Shown piece by piece: positions 8,987-17,341 of a DNA stretch of 64,000 nucleotides (position 1 is its first letter; every line of letters starts with the position of its first letter). The position numbers and the translations under genes are program-made. Below the pieces are notes generated by a model. That model was not told the origin of the DNA. It did no database searches and worked only from the letters and a program-made list of their open reading frames with translations. Origin of the DNA: Thermotoga sp. Ku-13t (lineage in GTDB: Bacteria > Thermotogota > Thermotogae > Thermotogales > DSM-5069); assembly GCF_011057685.1 (NCBI RefSeq), contig NZ_LNFY01000010.1, positions 1-64,000 of the forward strand, written 5' to 3'.

Positions 8987-10003
8987 TCAGGTTTTTTCGG
9001 CTGCCACTCTTTGTAATTCGTGTGCCGTAGCGACGCCGCCGACGATGATGTTGAGATAGTACGTGAAGAAACGCCACACCAGGAGCGCGGCGACCGTTTT
9101 AGGGCCGAGCAGATACTTGAAAAAGAGCGTGTAGACCCCTTCGGATGCACCCGTGGCACCTGGAGTCGGAACGAAAGAAGCAATCAAGAAGACGACAAGC
9201 TGCGTCACGACGATGTCAAGGTATGGAACATAAACACCGAGAGATCTTCCCACGAAGTACGTTATGGAGATCTTTGCCCAGACTTCGAGGAAAGCTATGA
9301 AGAATGCTGCAACCATAACCAGGGGACTCTTCGCGGACTGTTTCATGCAATCATGGAACAATCTGGTTTGTTCGAGCAATCTTTGCTGAAGAATCTCTTT
9401 CCTCTTCACGATTTTCATCGAGACGAGGAACTTCGATACCTTTGAAACCGTTTTCTCGGCCAGCGCTCTGTTCAGGCCGAAGAGCAGGATCAAAAAGAGC
9501 ACGAAACCGTTCAGCGCAAAGCCGAAGAACGCGAGTAAGGCGAGGTTGGAAATCTTTTTTGCAAACAAAGAATACGCTCTGACGAGTCCGAACACACTTG
9601 CGCTGGTCACGACGATCTGATAGAAGAGAAACCTCGACATGAGCATCGCCGCGGCCTGTCCGTATTCAACCCCGCGCTTTCCGAGGAAGGCTATCTGCAT
9701 GGGTTGACCGCCGGTTGAGAACGGTGTTATCGCGGAGAAAAACCTGCCCACGAGCGTGTTTTTGAAAAGATAGATGAGCGAGATGTTCGTTTTGTACGAG
9801 TGTGCAAACATCCACACTGTGAGAGTTTCTGTGAACCAGTCTGAGAACACGATCAAAAACGTGACAAGAAGCCATTCGAGAGAAATTTTTTTCAGCGCGT
9901 TTATTGTAGCCCTGATGTCTGTGATACCCGCGATCAACAGGACTAAAACCAGGCTGATCAGAACGATCAGGAGTGCCTTCGCTAAATTACTTGCCTTTGC
10001 CAT
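8987..10003 (-). CDS. UPF0104 / LPG-synthase-type integral membrane protein
   Basis: Polytopic protein (about 8 hydrophobic segments, 338 residues) of the YbhN/AglD/lysylphosphatidylglycerol-flippase membrane superfamily. Family hallmarks are the polar intramembrane stretches FFSAITPFSTGGQPMQ and FVPTPGATGASEG. There is no attached aminoacyltransferase domain, so it is the stand-alone type, often linked to lipid or glycolipid translocation. It overlaps the end of a GT4 glycosyltransferase by 17 nt, which suggests the pair makes or moves a glycolipid or envelope glycan (inference). Confidence 0.85.
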   Translation of the reverse strand: MAKASNLAKALLIVLISLVLVLLIAGITDIRATINALKKISLEWLLVTFLIVFSDWFTETLTVWMFAHSYKTNISLIYLFKNTLVGRFFSAITPFSTGGQPMQIAFLGKRGVEYGQAAAMLMSRFLFYQIVVTSASVFGLVRAYSLFAKKISNLALLAFFGFALNGFVLFLILLFGLNRALAEKTVSKVSKFLVSMKIVKRKEILQQRLLEQTRLFHDCMKQSAKSPLVMVAAFFIAFLEVWAKISITYFVGRSLGVYVPYLDIVVTQLVVFLIASFVPTPGATGASEGVYTLFFKYLLGPKTVAALLVWRFFTYYLNIIVGGVATAHELQRVAAEKT

Positions 10004-11006
10004 GGTTCTTCAACACTTCCTCGTAAACGAGTTTGAGCTTCTGCCCAATGATGGTCAGATCCCTTTCGAGGGCAACCTTTCTGGCGTTTTGCCCGAGTCT
10101 TTTTGCTAAATCTCTATCTTCAACGAGTTTCTTTATAAATTTCTCGAAATCTTCGTTGCTTTTTCCCTTCAAACAGTTCACACCATTCTGAAGCCAACCT
10201 TTGTAAACAGGTATGTCCCTCAGAACAATAGCACATTCGCACGATGAAGCTTCCAGCACCGCTATGCCTTCGTTCTCTTCGTAAGATGGGAAGAAAAAGA
10301 CATCGGCCGCAGAATAGGCACCGATCAGTTCATCCTGTGGCATGAATCCAGGAAAGACCACGTTCGGTGGGGGATTCTTCAGGATCTGTCTCACGTCCTT
10401 CGGAAGCAACGATACTATGTTCTTGAAGCCTATCCATATGAAGTGATAATCCTTCAACCTTCGTGCGACTTCGACGAAATCGTGAATCCCTTTCCTTTTG
10501 AACGGCAGTGCCACGCACAGAACCACTGGCCCGGTCAGATTGAACTTCTCTCTGAAATTCTTCGCCTTCTCTTCGTCCCTTTTGAAGAAATTGGTGTCAA
10601 CACCGTTCGAAATCACTCTCCCTGGCACGGTCACTCCATAACTTCTCACGACGCTCTCCGTGTACGGTGTTGGGAAGAGCAAAAAGTCAGCTTTCGAATA
10701 GAGTCGACGCAGAATGTAACGTGCGTACTTAGAGTACATGTTGCTGAAGATGAAGCTCTGCCTTATGTCTTCAGCCGTGGTGTGAACGTGCCAGACGATC
10801 GGAATGTTTTTCGATCGACAGCTGCTCGCCACAAATCTCGCGCCCGGTCCGATCGTGTTGATGTGCGCCAGGTCGTACTCGTCATCTACGCTGAGTGTGA
10901 AATCCACCTGCACCCTTTTCAGCGCCTCCATTTGATGTTTCAGAGCGACACCGATCCCGGATCTGGATAGTATCCTCTTTGCCTCAGCGTAGAGCAGAAC
11001 TTTCAT
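9987..11006 (-). CDS. glycosyltransferase family 4 (GT-B fold)
   Basis: Retaining NDP-sugar glycosyltransferase of 339 residues. Visible are the N-terminal acceptor-side Rossmann half, GRVISNGVDTNFF (GT4 inter-domain motif) and the C-terminal donor-binding EX7E motif in FFPSYEENEGIAVLEAS. There is no membrane segment, so it is likely a cytosolic enzyme acting at the membrane. ATG start with GGGGAGG upstream. It is translationally coupled to the downstream UPF0104 protein, fitting glycolipid synthesis; donor and acceptor are unknown. Confidence 0.87.
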   Translation of the reverse strand: MKVLLYAEAKRILSRSGIGVALKHQMEALKRVQVDFTLSVDDEYDLAHINTIGPGARFVASSCRSKNIPIVWHVHTTAEDIRQSFIFSNMYSKYARYILRRLYSKADFLLFPTPYTESVVRSYGVTVPGRVISNGVDTNFFKRDEEKAKNFREKFNLTGPVVLCVALPFKRKGIHDFVEVARRLKDYHFIWIGFKNIVSLLPKDVRQILKNPPPNVVFPGFMPQDELIGAYSAADVFFFPSYEENEGIAVLEASSCECAIVLRDIPVYKGWLQNGVNCLKGKSNEDFEKFIKKLVEDRDLAKRLGQNARKVALERDLTIIGQKLKLVYEEVLKNHGKGK

Positions 11007-11018
11007 GCTTACCTCCCC

Positions 11019-11047
11019 TTGAAATACTTCGGGACAAATGGTACAAT
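11019..11047 (+). promoter_or_regulatory. promoter of tRNA-Val
   Basis: TTGAAA, a 17-nt spacer, then TACAAT, with the tRNA 5' end 15 nt further on. The match to a housekeeping sigma promoter is good. Confidence 0.8.
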
Positions 11048-11062
11048 TCTTTTTGCGAGGTT

Positions 11063-11137
11063 GGGTGCGTAGCTCAGAGGGAGAGCGCTTCCCTCACGAG
11101 GAAGAGGCCGCAGGTTCGATTCCTGCCGCACCCACCA
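11063..11137 (+). tRNA. tRNA-Val (anticodon CAC)
   Basis: Full cloverleaf: acceptor GGGTGCG/CGCACCC, D-stem GCTC/GAGC, anticodon stem CTTCC/GGAAG with loop CTCACGA (anticodon CAC, reads GTG), T-stem GCAGG/CCTGC with TTCGATT loop. The discriminator A and an encoded CCA follow. It has its own promoter and lies tail-to-tail with recG, only 2 nt from the recG stop. Confidence 0.96.
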
Positions 11138-11139
11138 TT

Positions 11140-13521
11140 TTATCCTACTTTCACCAGCTTCAACCTTTCACCGTACATTCTCTCCACCTTTTGGATCAGC
11201 TCTCTGAACCTGTCCATATTTTTCACCACAAACTCGGCGTCTTCTCTCGCTTTGAGGAGTAACTGCCTATCTCTCGATAAATCGGCCACCTTCAGATCTG
11301 GCAGGCCATGCTGTCTCAGACCGAGTATTTCTCCAGGCCCTCTGATCTGCATGTCGTACTCCGCAACTTCGAAACCGTTCTTCGTGTTTGCAAAATATCT
11401 GAGCCTTTCCAAAGCCTCTTCATCGACGTTGCCAACCACCAGAAAGCAGTACCCCTGTCTGCTACCTCTGCCGATCCTTCCACGCAGCTGGTGCAGCTGC
11501 GCCAGGCCGAACCTCTCCGGATTTTCTATGATCATCACGGTCGCGTTCGGAATGTCTATACCCACCTCTATGACAGTTGTGGAGACCAGTATGTCAAAAT
11601 CGCCGCGGGCGAACTGTTCCATCACAGCGTCCTTTTCCTGCTGGCTCATCCTTCCGTGCAACAGACCCACTCTCAAATCTTTGAAAACTTCCTGGGACAG
11701 TTTCTCGTACATCTGCGTCGCTGCCTTCACTTGCAGTTTGTCCGATTCCTCGATGAGTGGGTACACTATGAACGCCTGACCACCTTCAGCAACCTCTTTT
11801 CTGACGAATTCGAACACCTGGTCGAGCTTCGTCACACTCACCAGGATCGTTTTCACGTCTTTTCTTCCAGGTGGCATCTCGTCGATGATCGTTAAATCGA
11901 GGTCACCATAAACGGCCAATGCGAGCGTTCTCGGTATAGGTGTTGCGGTCATGACGAGCGTGTCCACAGCCGCGCCTTTGCTGATCAGTGCCTCTCTCTG
12001 CCTGACACCGAATCGATGCTGCTCATCTATGATCACGAGTCCCAAATTGCTGAATTCAACGTCTTCCTGGATGAGCGCGTGCGTACCTATGACAACGGCG
12101 ATCTGTCCGGATTTGAGAAATCTCTTGATTTTCTCCTTTTCAGACCTGCTCGTGTCACCCAGCAGCAACGCCGTCTTGATTCCGAGGTTTTCGAAGGCTG
12201 GAGCCATCCTCCTGTAATGCTGCGTTGCGAGTATAGAGGTTGGTGCCATCACAGCTGTCTGAAAGCCCGCTTCGAAGTTGTCCACTATGGCAAGCTGCGC
12301 CACGACTGTTTTTCCACACCCCACATCGCCCTGGAGCAACCTGCTCATGGGACGCAGCGAACGCATGTCTTCCCTTATTTCTTCATGAGCCCTCTTCTGA
12401 GCACCCGTCAATTCGAAAGGAAGGCTTTTCAGAAATTCCTGTGCCAGCTTCCCTTCGATCTTTTTCGCTATGCCCCCTATGGATTCGAGCGTGTGTCTGG
12501 AGAGTAGCATGGCCAGTTGCAGATACAGCAGTTCTTCGTAGGCGAGTCTTTCTCTGGATTTTTCGAGCTGGTGCATCGTCTTTGGAAAATGCATCCCGTA
12601 CAGTGCCGTGGCGAGGTCTATCAACTTTCTTTTCTGGGTGAGTTCGGCGGGCAGTTCATCCTGAACTCCCACAACGCAGTGTATGTTCTGCCTCACAAGT
12701 TTTCGAAACTCTTTCTGGCTTATGCCTTCGGTCAGCGGATAGATCGGAAGTATCTCGAGGACGTTGGAGTTTTCAACCGGCTCCACTTCGGGATTGACGA
12801 TCTCCAGACCCCCAAAGGCGCCTTTCTTCACCGTGCCTGTGACGAAGACCTCTCTGCCCTTCAACGTTTGGAGCTGCTTGTAGAGGAATTCCTGGTTGAA
12901 CCATTTGAGGAGTAGATGGTGTATACCGTCTGCGAGCACCGCAGCCACGATCTTCATGGTTGGAAGTTCTTTGATCTCCACGTTCGTTATCTTTCCCTTC
13001 GTGGTGACCTTCTCACCGATCAGAACATCTTTGATTGGAAGCACTCTGCGCCGGTCCTCATAGTCTCGTGGAAAGTACGTCGCAAGGTCTTTCAGCGTGT
13101 TTATCCCGAGCTTCTGCAAGATCTTTTCCCTTTTCGGTCCCACACCACGTGCGTACTTTATCTCGAGTGATAGTTGCCTAGCCTGCGATGGATCGGGCCT
13201 GGAAAAGAAATACCAGGATCTGTACCTTTCGATCATGCCCAGCGCGTGGTTTAAGCGGTTGAGAGCTCGTTCTTTCGGAAGTTCCACGATCGGTTCAAGG
13301 TAGCTCATCAGCTGTTCCAATCTTTCACGTGCACTGGAATCCTCGAGGAGAGGATCTTGAAGGAACTCTTTGTTTCGATGGATCCAGTCAGTGATCTGCA
13401 GGAAGGAGACCTGTTTGTCGAGGACTTTGAGGATGAGTTCTTCGAGCTGGTCGAAGAACTCTTCAACGAGAATGGGTCTCGCCGATGAAAATTCTTGTCT
13501 GGCCTTCATAGACCACACCAA
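11140..13521 (-). CDS. recG: ATP-dependent DNA helicase RecG
   Basis: Branch-migration helicase that remodels stalled replication forks and Holliday junctions. It shows an extended N-terminal helical region (Thermotoga-type, about residues 1-110), a wedge/OB domain (YARGVGPKREKILQKLGI, then a DYEDRR stretch), Walker A GDVGCGKT near residue 400, DEQH box (IIDEQHRFGVRQRE), TATPIPRT, and the C-terminal QLRGRIGRG motif with the TRG-like tail IRGPGEILGLRQHGLP. Its 793 residues fit Thermotoga RecG, which I recall at 780. The TTG start listed is uncertain; an ATG four codons in is equally possible. Either way the start overlaps the small membrane gene upstream by tens of bases. Confidence 0.95.
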   Translation of the reverse strand: MVWSMKARQEFSSARPILVEEFFDQLEELILKVLDKQVSFLQITDWIHRNKEFLQDPLLEDSSARERLEQLMSYLEPIVELPKERALNRLNHALGMIERYRSWYFFSRPDPSQARQLSLEIKYARGVGPKREKILQKLGINTLKDLATYFPRDYEDRRRVLPIKDVLIGEKVTTKGKITNVEIKELPTMKIVAAVLADGIHHLLLKWFNQEFLYKQLQTLKGREVFVTGTVKKGAFGGLEIVNPEVEPVENSNVLEILPIYPLTEGISQKEFRKLVRQNIHCVVGVQDELPAELTQKRKLIDLATALYGMHFPKTMHQLEKSRERLAYEELLYLQLAMLLSRHTLESIGGIAKKIEGKLAQEFLKSLPFELTGAQKRAHEEIREDMRSLRPMSRLLQGDVGCGKTVVAQLAIVDNFEAGFQTAVMAPTSILATQHYRRMAPAFENLGIKTALLLGDTSRSEKEKIKRFLKSGQIAVVIGTHALIQEDVEFSNLGLVIIDEQHRFGVRQREALISKGAAVDTLVMTATPIPRTLALAVYGDLDLTIIDEMPPGRKDVKTILVSVTKLDQVFEFVRKEVAEGGQAFIVYPLIEESDKLQVKAATQMYEKLSQEVFKDLRVGLLHGRMSQQEKDAVMEQFARGDFDILVSTTVIEVGIDIPNATVMIIENPERFGLAQLHQLRGRIGRGSRQGYCFLVVGNVDEEALERLRYFANTKNGFEVAEYDMQIRGPGEILGLRQHGLPDLKVADLSRDRQLLLKAREDAEFVVKNMDRFRELIQKVERMYGERLKLVKVG

Positions 13522-13615
13522 TTCTCGCTCTGATCAGCTGATCAAGGCAGATGAGGAGGATCGAAACGATCAGAGCCACCATTATGCTGGCAACGATCAT
13601 GAATCCTTTTTTCAT
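13463..13615 (-). CDS. small single-span membrane protein (50 aa)
   Basis: A short gene not likely to be called by length filters. It begins with an ATG that overlaps the hpt stop (ATGA) and encodes MKKGFMIVASIMVALIVSILL, a clean transmembrane or signal-anchor segment at residues about 4-24, then a 26-residue soluble tail ending THSR. The last ~60 nt overlap the start of recG in another frame, so the two are translationally coupled. The tight stop-start coupling on both sides argues that it is translated. Function is not recognised. Confidence 0.6.
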   Translation of the reverse strand: MKKGFMIVASIMVALIVSILLICLDQLIRARIGVVYEGQTRIFIGETHSR

Positions 13616-14133
13616 GTGTCGTTCTTCAGATACCCTATGAAGGGAAGATTCCTGTACCTTTCGTCGTAATCCAGGCCGTAACCGATCAAAAAGACGTCCT
13701 GCACCTTGAATCCGACGAAGTCTATCGGGATGCCGTGCTGATACTTCTCTTTTTCGATCAGCGTGGCTACCTTGAGGTCTGCCGGCTTGTACTTTCTCAG
13801 ATAGTTCAGAATGTACCTCAGCGTGTTGCCCGTGTCGACGATGTCCTCGACAACAAGCACGTACTTTCCCTGAAGTGGCTCGTCCACCCAGGATTTGACC
13901 CTTATTCTTCCAGTGGACTCAGTCCCCGCGTAGCTCGATACGTGCACGAAAGAATAGTTGACGTTCATGTTCAGATTCAACACGAGTTCGCTGAAAAAGT
14001 GGATCGAACCCTTCAGCACACAAATAGCGTGCAGGGTATCTGTCTTGCCTTTGTAGTAGTTTTCGATCTCCCTGGCAAGCTGTTTGATGCGCTCTTTGAT
14101 GGTCTTCTCCTCGAGCAGGACTTCTACAGCCAC
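13612..14133 (-). CDS. hpt: hypoxanthine phosphoribosyltransferase
   Basis: Purine salvage enzyme that joins hypoxanthine or guanine to PRPP. The PRPP loop YVLVVEDIVDTGNTL is intact, and the C-terminal VGYGLDYDERYRNLPFIGYL is typical of HPRT base binding. The start is GTG 6 nt after AAAGGAGG, giving 173 residues, normal for bacterial Hpt; an upstream in-frame codon would place the ribosome site inside the gene. It sits between a UPF0173 hydrolase and the 50-aa membrane protein in a leftward operon with recG. Confidence 0.93.
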   Translation of the reverse strand: MAVEVLLEEKTIKERIKQLAREIENYYKGKTDTLHAICVLKGSIHFFSELVLNLNMNVNYSFVHVSSYAGTESTGRIRVKSWVDEPLQGKYVLVVEDIVDTGNTLRYILNYLRKYKPADLKVATLIEKEKYQHGIPIDFVGFKVQDVFLIGYGLDYDERYRNLPFIGYLKNDT

Positions 14134-14146
14134 ATGCTGCCTCCTT

Positions 14147-14779
14147 TCAGATGGCAGGAACATACACTGCTGCTCGCTGAGATTTTACATCTTCCGTCAG
14201 TTCGAACGAACTTTCGGACAGTCTTTTAACGTTCGTGAAGAATTTGAGAAAATCCTCCACAGGCCTGAGATCGAACTTGATGTACTTCGTCCTGTAATGC
14301 ATGGGGACGACGACGTTCGGCTGGAGCTGTTCCACGACCTTTTTCGCTTCTTCCGGGCCCACCGTGAACGTGCCGCCGACGGGGATCAAAAGGACGTTCG
14401 GTTGATCGATCTGTTGAACCTGATGCTGATCGAGCACATGGCCAAGGTCTCCAAGATGTACTATTCTCCAGTCTGGAAATTCGAACACGAACACGATGTT
14501 CGTACCTCTTTTGGCGCCCCCGGTTTCGTCGTGGAAGGTTTCCACACCCCTGATCTTGAGATTCTTGAAGCTGTGCTCGCCCGGTTCTCTGATCAGCTGA
14601 AATTCTCCCCTGAGCAGCCGATGCGCGTTGTGATCGAAGTGCTGATGACTTTCGGTGACGATGTCCACAGAAACGTTTGGAACCTTGTAACCAACGGAAC
14701 TGTCGAAAGGATCCGTCAGGATGCTGATGCCACCGTGCTGGATGAGAAAACACGCATGCCCGTACCACGTGAGTTTCAC
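14147..14779 (-). CDS. UPF0173-type metal-dependent hydrolase (metallo-beta-lactamase fold)
   Basis: 210-residue hydrolase with the metallo-beta-lactamase motif HQHFDHNA (SHQHFDH), an upstream WYGHACF strand, HLGDLGH and a final VPMHY. These supply the expected His/Asp ligands. The family is widespread in thermophiles without an agreed substrate. The start is GTG behind GGGGGATC. TATAAT occurs on the minus strand about 20 nt upstream (14805-14800), a plausible -10 for the operon with hpt, the small membrane protein and recG, although no clear -35 is seen. Confidence 0.88.
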   Translation of the reverse strand: MKLTWYGHACFLIQHGGISILTDPFDSSVGYKVPNVSVDIVTESHQHFDHNAHRLLRGEFQLIREPGEHSFKNLKIRGVETFHDETGGAKRGTNIVFVFEFPDWRIVHLGDLGHVLDQHQVQQIDQPNVLLIPVGGTFTVGPEEAKKVVEQLQPNVVVPMHYRTKYIKFDLRPVEDFLKFFTNVKRLSESSFELTEDVKSQRAAVYVPAI

Positions 14780-14852
14780 ATTCGATCCCCCTGTGAGAAA
14801 TTATAGCAAGCTGTCGAGGATTCTTTGCGGTGAGGTCTGACTGTGAGATTAA

Positions 14853-14879
14853 TTGTCAGTCGTAGGTAACGAGTGCTAT
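14853..14879. promoter_or_regulatory. degenerate CIRCE-like element
   Basis: TTGTCAGTC, nine bases, then GAGTGCTAT. The right arm matches 8 of 9 of the HrcA CIRCE right arm (GAGTGCTAA) and the spacer is exactly 9; the left arm matches only 6 of 9. It lies between divergent operons, about 85 nt above the dnaK -35, which is farther than usual. Weak candidate. Confidence 0.3.
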
Positions 14880-14963
14880 ACAGTTTAATAACATAGAAAT
14901 TATGCTAGAGATAATTCCAAGAAAAAGGCACTTTTAGAGACATACAAAATCATCGACTCCCCC

Positions 14964-14992
14964 TTGACAGGCCGTTGACACCTCAATATAAT
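14964..14992 (+). promoter_or_regulatory. consensus promoter of dnaK-hsp20
   Basis: Perfect TTGACA, 17-nt spacer and perfect TATAAT, 31 nt before the dnaK start. Such a full-consensus promoter implies strong basal expression. Confidence 0.88.
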
Positions 14993-15023
14993 GAAGGTGG
15001 GAATGCTTCGGGAGGTGAAAGAA

Positions 15024-16799
15024 ATGAGCGACAGGGAATTCGTTGTGGGTATCGACCTGGGTACCACGAACTCCGTGATAGCTTGGATGAAACCAGACGG
15101 TTCCATAGAGGTCATACCAAACGCTGAGGGTAGCAGGTTGACGCCTTCCATTGTCGCGTTCACAAAAACGGGTGAGATACTCGTCGGAGAACCTGCCAAG
15201 AGGCAGATGATCCTCAACGCCGAGAGGACCATCAAATCCATCAAGCGCAAGATGGGTACGGACTACAAAGTCAGAATAGACGACAAAGAATACACACCCC
15301 AGCAGATCAGCGCGTTCATATTGATGAAGATGAAGAAGGACGCTGAACAGTACCTCGGCGGCAGGATCAGGAAAGCGGTCATCACCTGTCCTGCGTACTT
15401 CAACGATGCCCAGAGGCAGGCAACCAAAGAAGCTGGTCAGATAGCTGGCTTCGAGGTGTTGAGGATCATCAACGAACCCACTGCTGCGGCGCTCGCGTAC
15501 GGACTCGACAAGAAAAAGGAGCAGAAAGTGCTGGTGTACGACCTCGGTGGCGGAACGTTCGACGTTTCGATCCTCGAGATCAGCGAAGGCGTTATACAGG
15601 TCATAGCCACGAGCGGTAACAACCACCTCGGTGGAGACGATTTCGACCAGAGGATCATCGACTGGCTCGCTGAAGAATTCAAGAAACAGCATGGCATAGA
15701 CCTGAGAGAGGACAAGCAAGCGCTGCAGAGACTCAGGGATGCGGCTGAAAAGGCGAAGATAGAGCTTTCGACGAAGCTCGAGACCGACATCAGCCTGCCG
15801 TACATCGCGGCAACGAGTTCTGGTCCGTTGCATCTGGAAGCCAAACTGACCAGGTCACTGTACGAATCTCTGGTGAAGGACCTCGTCGAGATGACGAGAG
15901 GTCCAATCGAAAGGGCCCTGAACGATGCGAAACTCTCACCGAGAGACATAGACGAAATCATACTCGTCGGTGGAATGACCAGGACCCCGATGGTTCAGAG
16001 ATTCATCCACGAAATCTTTGGAAAAGAACCGAACAAGAGTGTGAATCCAGACGAAGCAGTTGCGGTCGGTGCCGCGATACAGGCAGCCATACTCGCAGGC
16101 AGCGCCAAGGATAAGGACATCGTGCTGGTGGATGTCACACCGCTCACGCTCGGAATAGAAGTGAAAGGAGGGCTCATGGAACCGATCATACCGCGCAACA
16201 CGACCATACCCGTGAGAAAGAGCAAGATCTTCACGACGGCTGAAGATTACCAGAACGAGGTCGAGATCAGAGTTTATCAAGGCGAACGCGCAATGGCGAG
16301 AGACAACATATTCCTCGGAAGCTTCAGGCTCGTGGACATACCACCGGCGCCGAGAGGAGTGCCGCAGATAGAAGTGACCTTCGACATAGATAGCGATGGA
16401 ATCGTTCACGTCTCGGCAAAGGACCTGGCAACCAACAAAGAACAGTCCATGGTCGTGACCGGCAGACACAAGCTCAGGGAAGACGAGATCAGAAGGATGA
16501 TCGAAGAAGCTCAGAAGTACAAAGAGCAGGACAGAAGGAAACGTGAAGAAGTCGAACTCAAGAACAGAGCAGACGATCTTGCTTACCACGTGAACAAGAC
16601 ACTGAAAGAACACGGCGACAAACTTCCGCAGGATCTGAAGGACAGACTGGAAAACCTCATCAGAGACCTGAGGGATGCCATCAACCGCGACGACATAGCG
16701 AAAGTCAAGCTGCTCTTCGACGATCTCCAGCGCGAGAGCGTGAAAATAGGCCAGTACCTGTACGAAAGTGTGCGCAAACAAGAGCCTGGTGCACAATGA
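15024..16799 (+). CDS. dnaK: molecular chaperone DnaK (Hsp70)
   Basis: Cytosolic ATP-driven chaperone working with DnaJ and GrpE (neither is in this window). The nucleotide-binding domain is shown by GIDLGTTNS at residues 9-17, [11 protein letters not shown] and [10 protein letters not shown]; the substrate-binding domain begins after [10 protein letters not shown]. The 591 residues are short for DnaK because the C-terminal lid ends soon after the helical part (VRKQEPGAQ). The ATG follows GGGAGGTG by 7 nt; an upstream in-frame ATG overlaps the promoter and is rejected. Expressed together with hsp20 from the promoter above. Confidence 0.97.
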   Translation: MSDREFVVGIDLGTTNSVIAWMKPDGSIEVIPNAEGSRLTPSIVAFTKTGEILVGEPAKRQMILNAERTIKSIKRKMGTDYKVRIDDKEYTPQQISAFILMKMKKDAEQYLGGRIRKAVITCPAYFNDAQRQATKEAGQIAGFEVLRIINEPTAAALAYGLDKKKEQKVLVYDLGGGTFDVSILEISEGVIQVIATSGNNHLGGDDFDQRIIDWLAEEFKKQHGIDLREDKQALQRLRDAAEKAKIELSTKLETDISLPYIAATSSGPLHLEAKLTRSLYESLVKDLVEMTRGPIERALNDAKLSPRDIDEIILVGGMTRTPMVQRFIHEIFGKEPNKSVNPDEAVAVGAAIQAAILAGSAKDKDIVLVDVTPLTLGIEVKGGLMEPIIPRNTTIPVRKSKIFTTAEDYQNEVEIRVYQGERAMARDNIFLGSFRLVDIPPAPRGVPQIEVTFDIDSDGIVHVSAKDLATNKEQSMVVTGRHKLREDEIRRMIEEAQKYKEQDRRKREEVELKNRADDLAYHVNKTLKEHGDKLPQDLKDRLENLIRDLRDAINRDDIAKVKLLFDDLQRESVKIGQYLYESVRKQEPGAQ

Positions 16800-16842
16800 A
16801 AAAATAAAATAAAAAACCCGACCCGTGAAAGGAGGGATGTGT

Positions 16843-17289
16843 ATGTTGCTCGAAAGACGCGAGGACTTCTTCAGGCCATTCAGAGAACTGCAGAGGGAGA
16901 TCGACAGACTCTTCGAAGACTTCTTCGCTCCGAGTGTCAGAAGAAGGTCTGAAGTCTTCGGTTTCACACCGGACATCGACGTGTACGAGACCGACAAAGA
17001 AGTAGTCATCGAGGCTGAAGTTCCAGGAATGGACAAAAAAGACATCACCGTGAAGATCGAGGACAACGTGCTCAAGATCTCCGGTGAGAAGAAGCTCGAG
17101 CGCGAACACAAGGACAGGAACTACAGAGTCTACGAAAGGTCTTACGGCAAATTCGAAAGGTGCCTTGCCTTGCCTGACTACGTGGACACGGAAAAGATCA
17201 AAGCAAAATACGAAAACGGAGTTCTTACCATCACGATCCCGAAACGTGAGGAAGTGAAGGCGAAGGTTGTCGACGTGAAGATCGAGTGA
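16843..17289 (+). CDS. small heat-shock protein, Hsp20 family
   Basis: 148-residue alpha-crystallin-type holdase that keeps unfolding proteins soluble. The alpha-crystallin domain runs about residues 38-130 (TPDIDVYETDKEVVIEAEVPGMDKKDI and ENGVLTITIPK, of which the I-x-I-like tail is KVVDVKIE). The N-terminal arm is amphipathic and Arg/Phe-rich. I chose the ATG 6 nt after AAAGGAGGG. It follows dnaK by 43 nt with no terminator, so it is in the same transcript, and a terminator separates it from the Clp gene. Confidence 0.95.
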   Translation: MLLERREDFFRPFRELQREIDRLFEDFFAPSVRRRSEVFGFTPDIDVYETDKEVVIEAEVPGMDKKDITVKIEDNVLKISGEKKLEREHKDRNYRVYERSYGKFERCLALPDYVDTEKIKAKYENGVLTITIPKREEVKAKVVDVKIE

Positions 17290-17294
17290 AACAC

Positions 17295-17322
17295 TGAGGG
17301 GCGGGCAACCGCCCCTCAATTT
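17295..17322 (+). terminator. intrinsic terminator or attenuator after hsp20
   Basis: TGAGGGGCGG and CCGCCCCTCA form a 10-bp stem with a GCAA loop, followed by ATTTT. The T-tract is short, so some read-through into the Clp gene 20 nt away is likely. Confidence 0.7.
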
Positions 17323-17341
17323 TCGAAGGAGGTGAAACACG

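Noticed and set aside
15936-17111. Long minus-strand frames opposite dnaK, hsp20 and Clp
   Set aside because: They mirror genes with intact chaperone motifs and show Phe/Ser/Arg-rich translations without family features.
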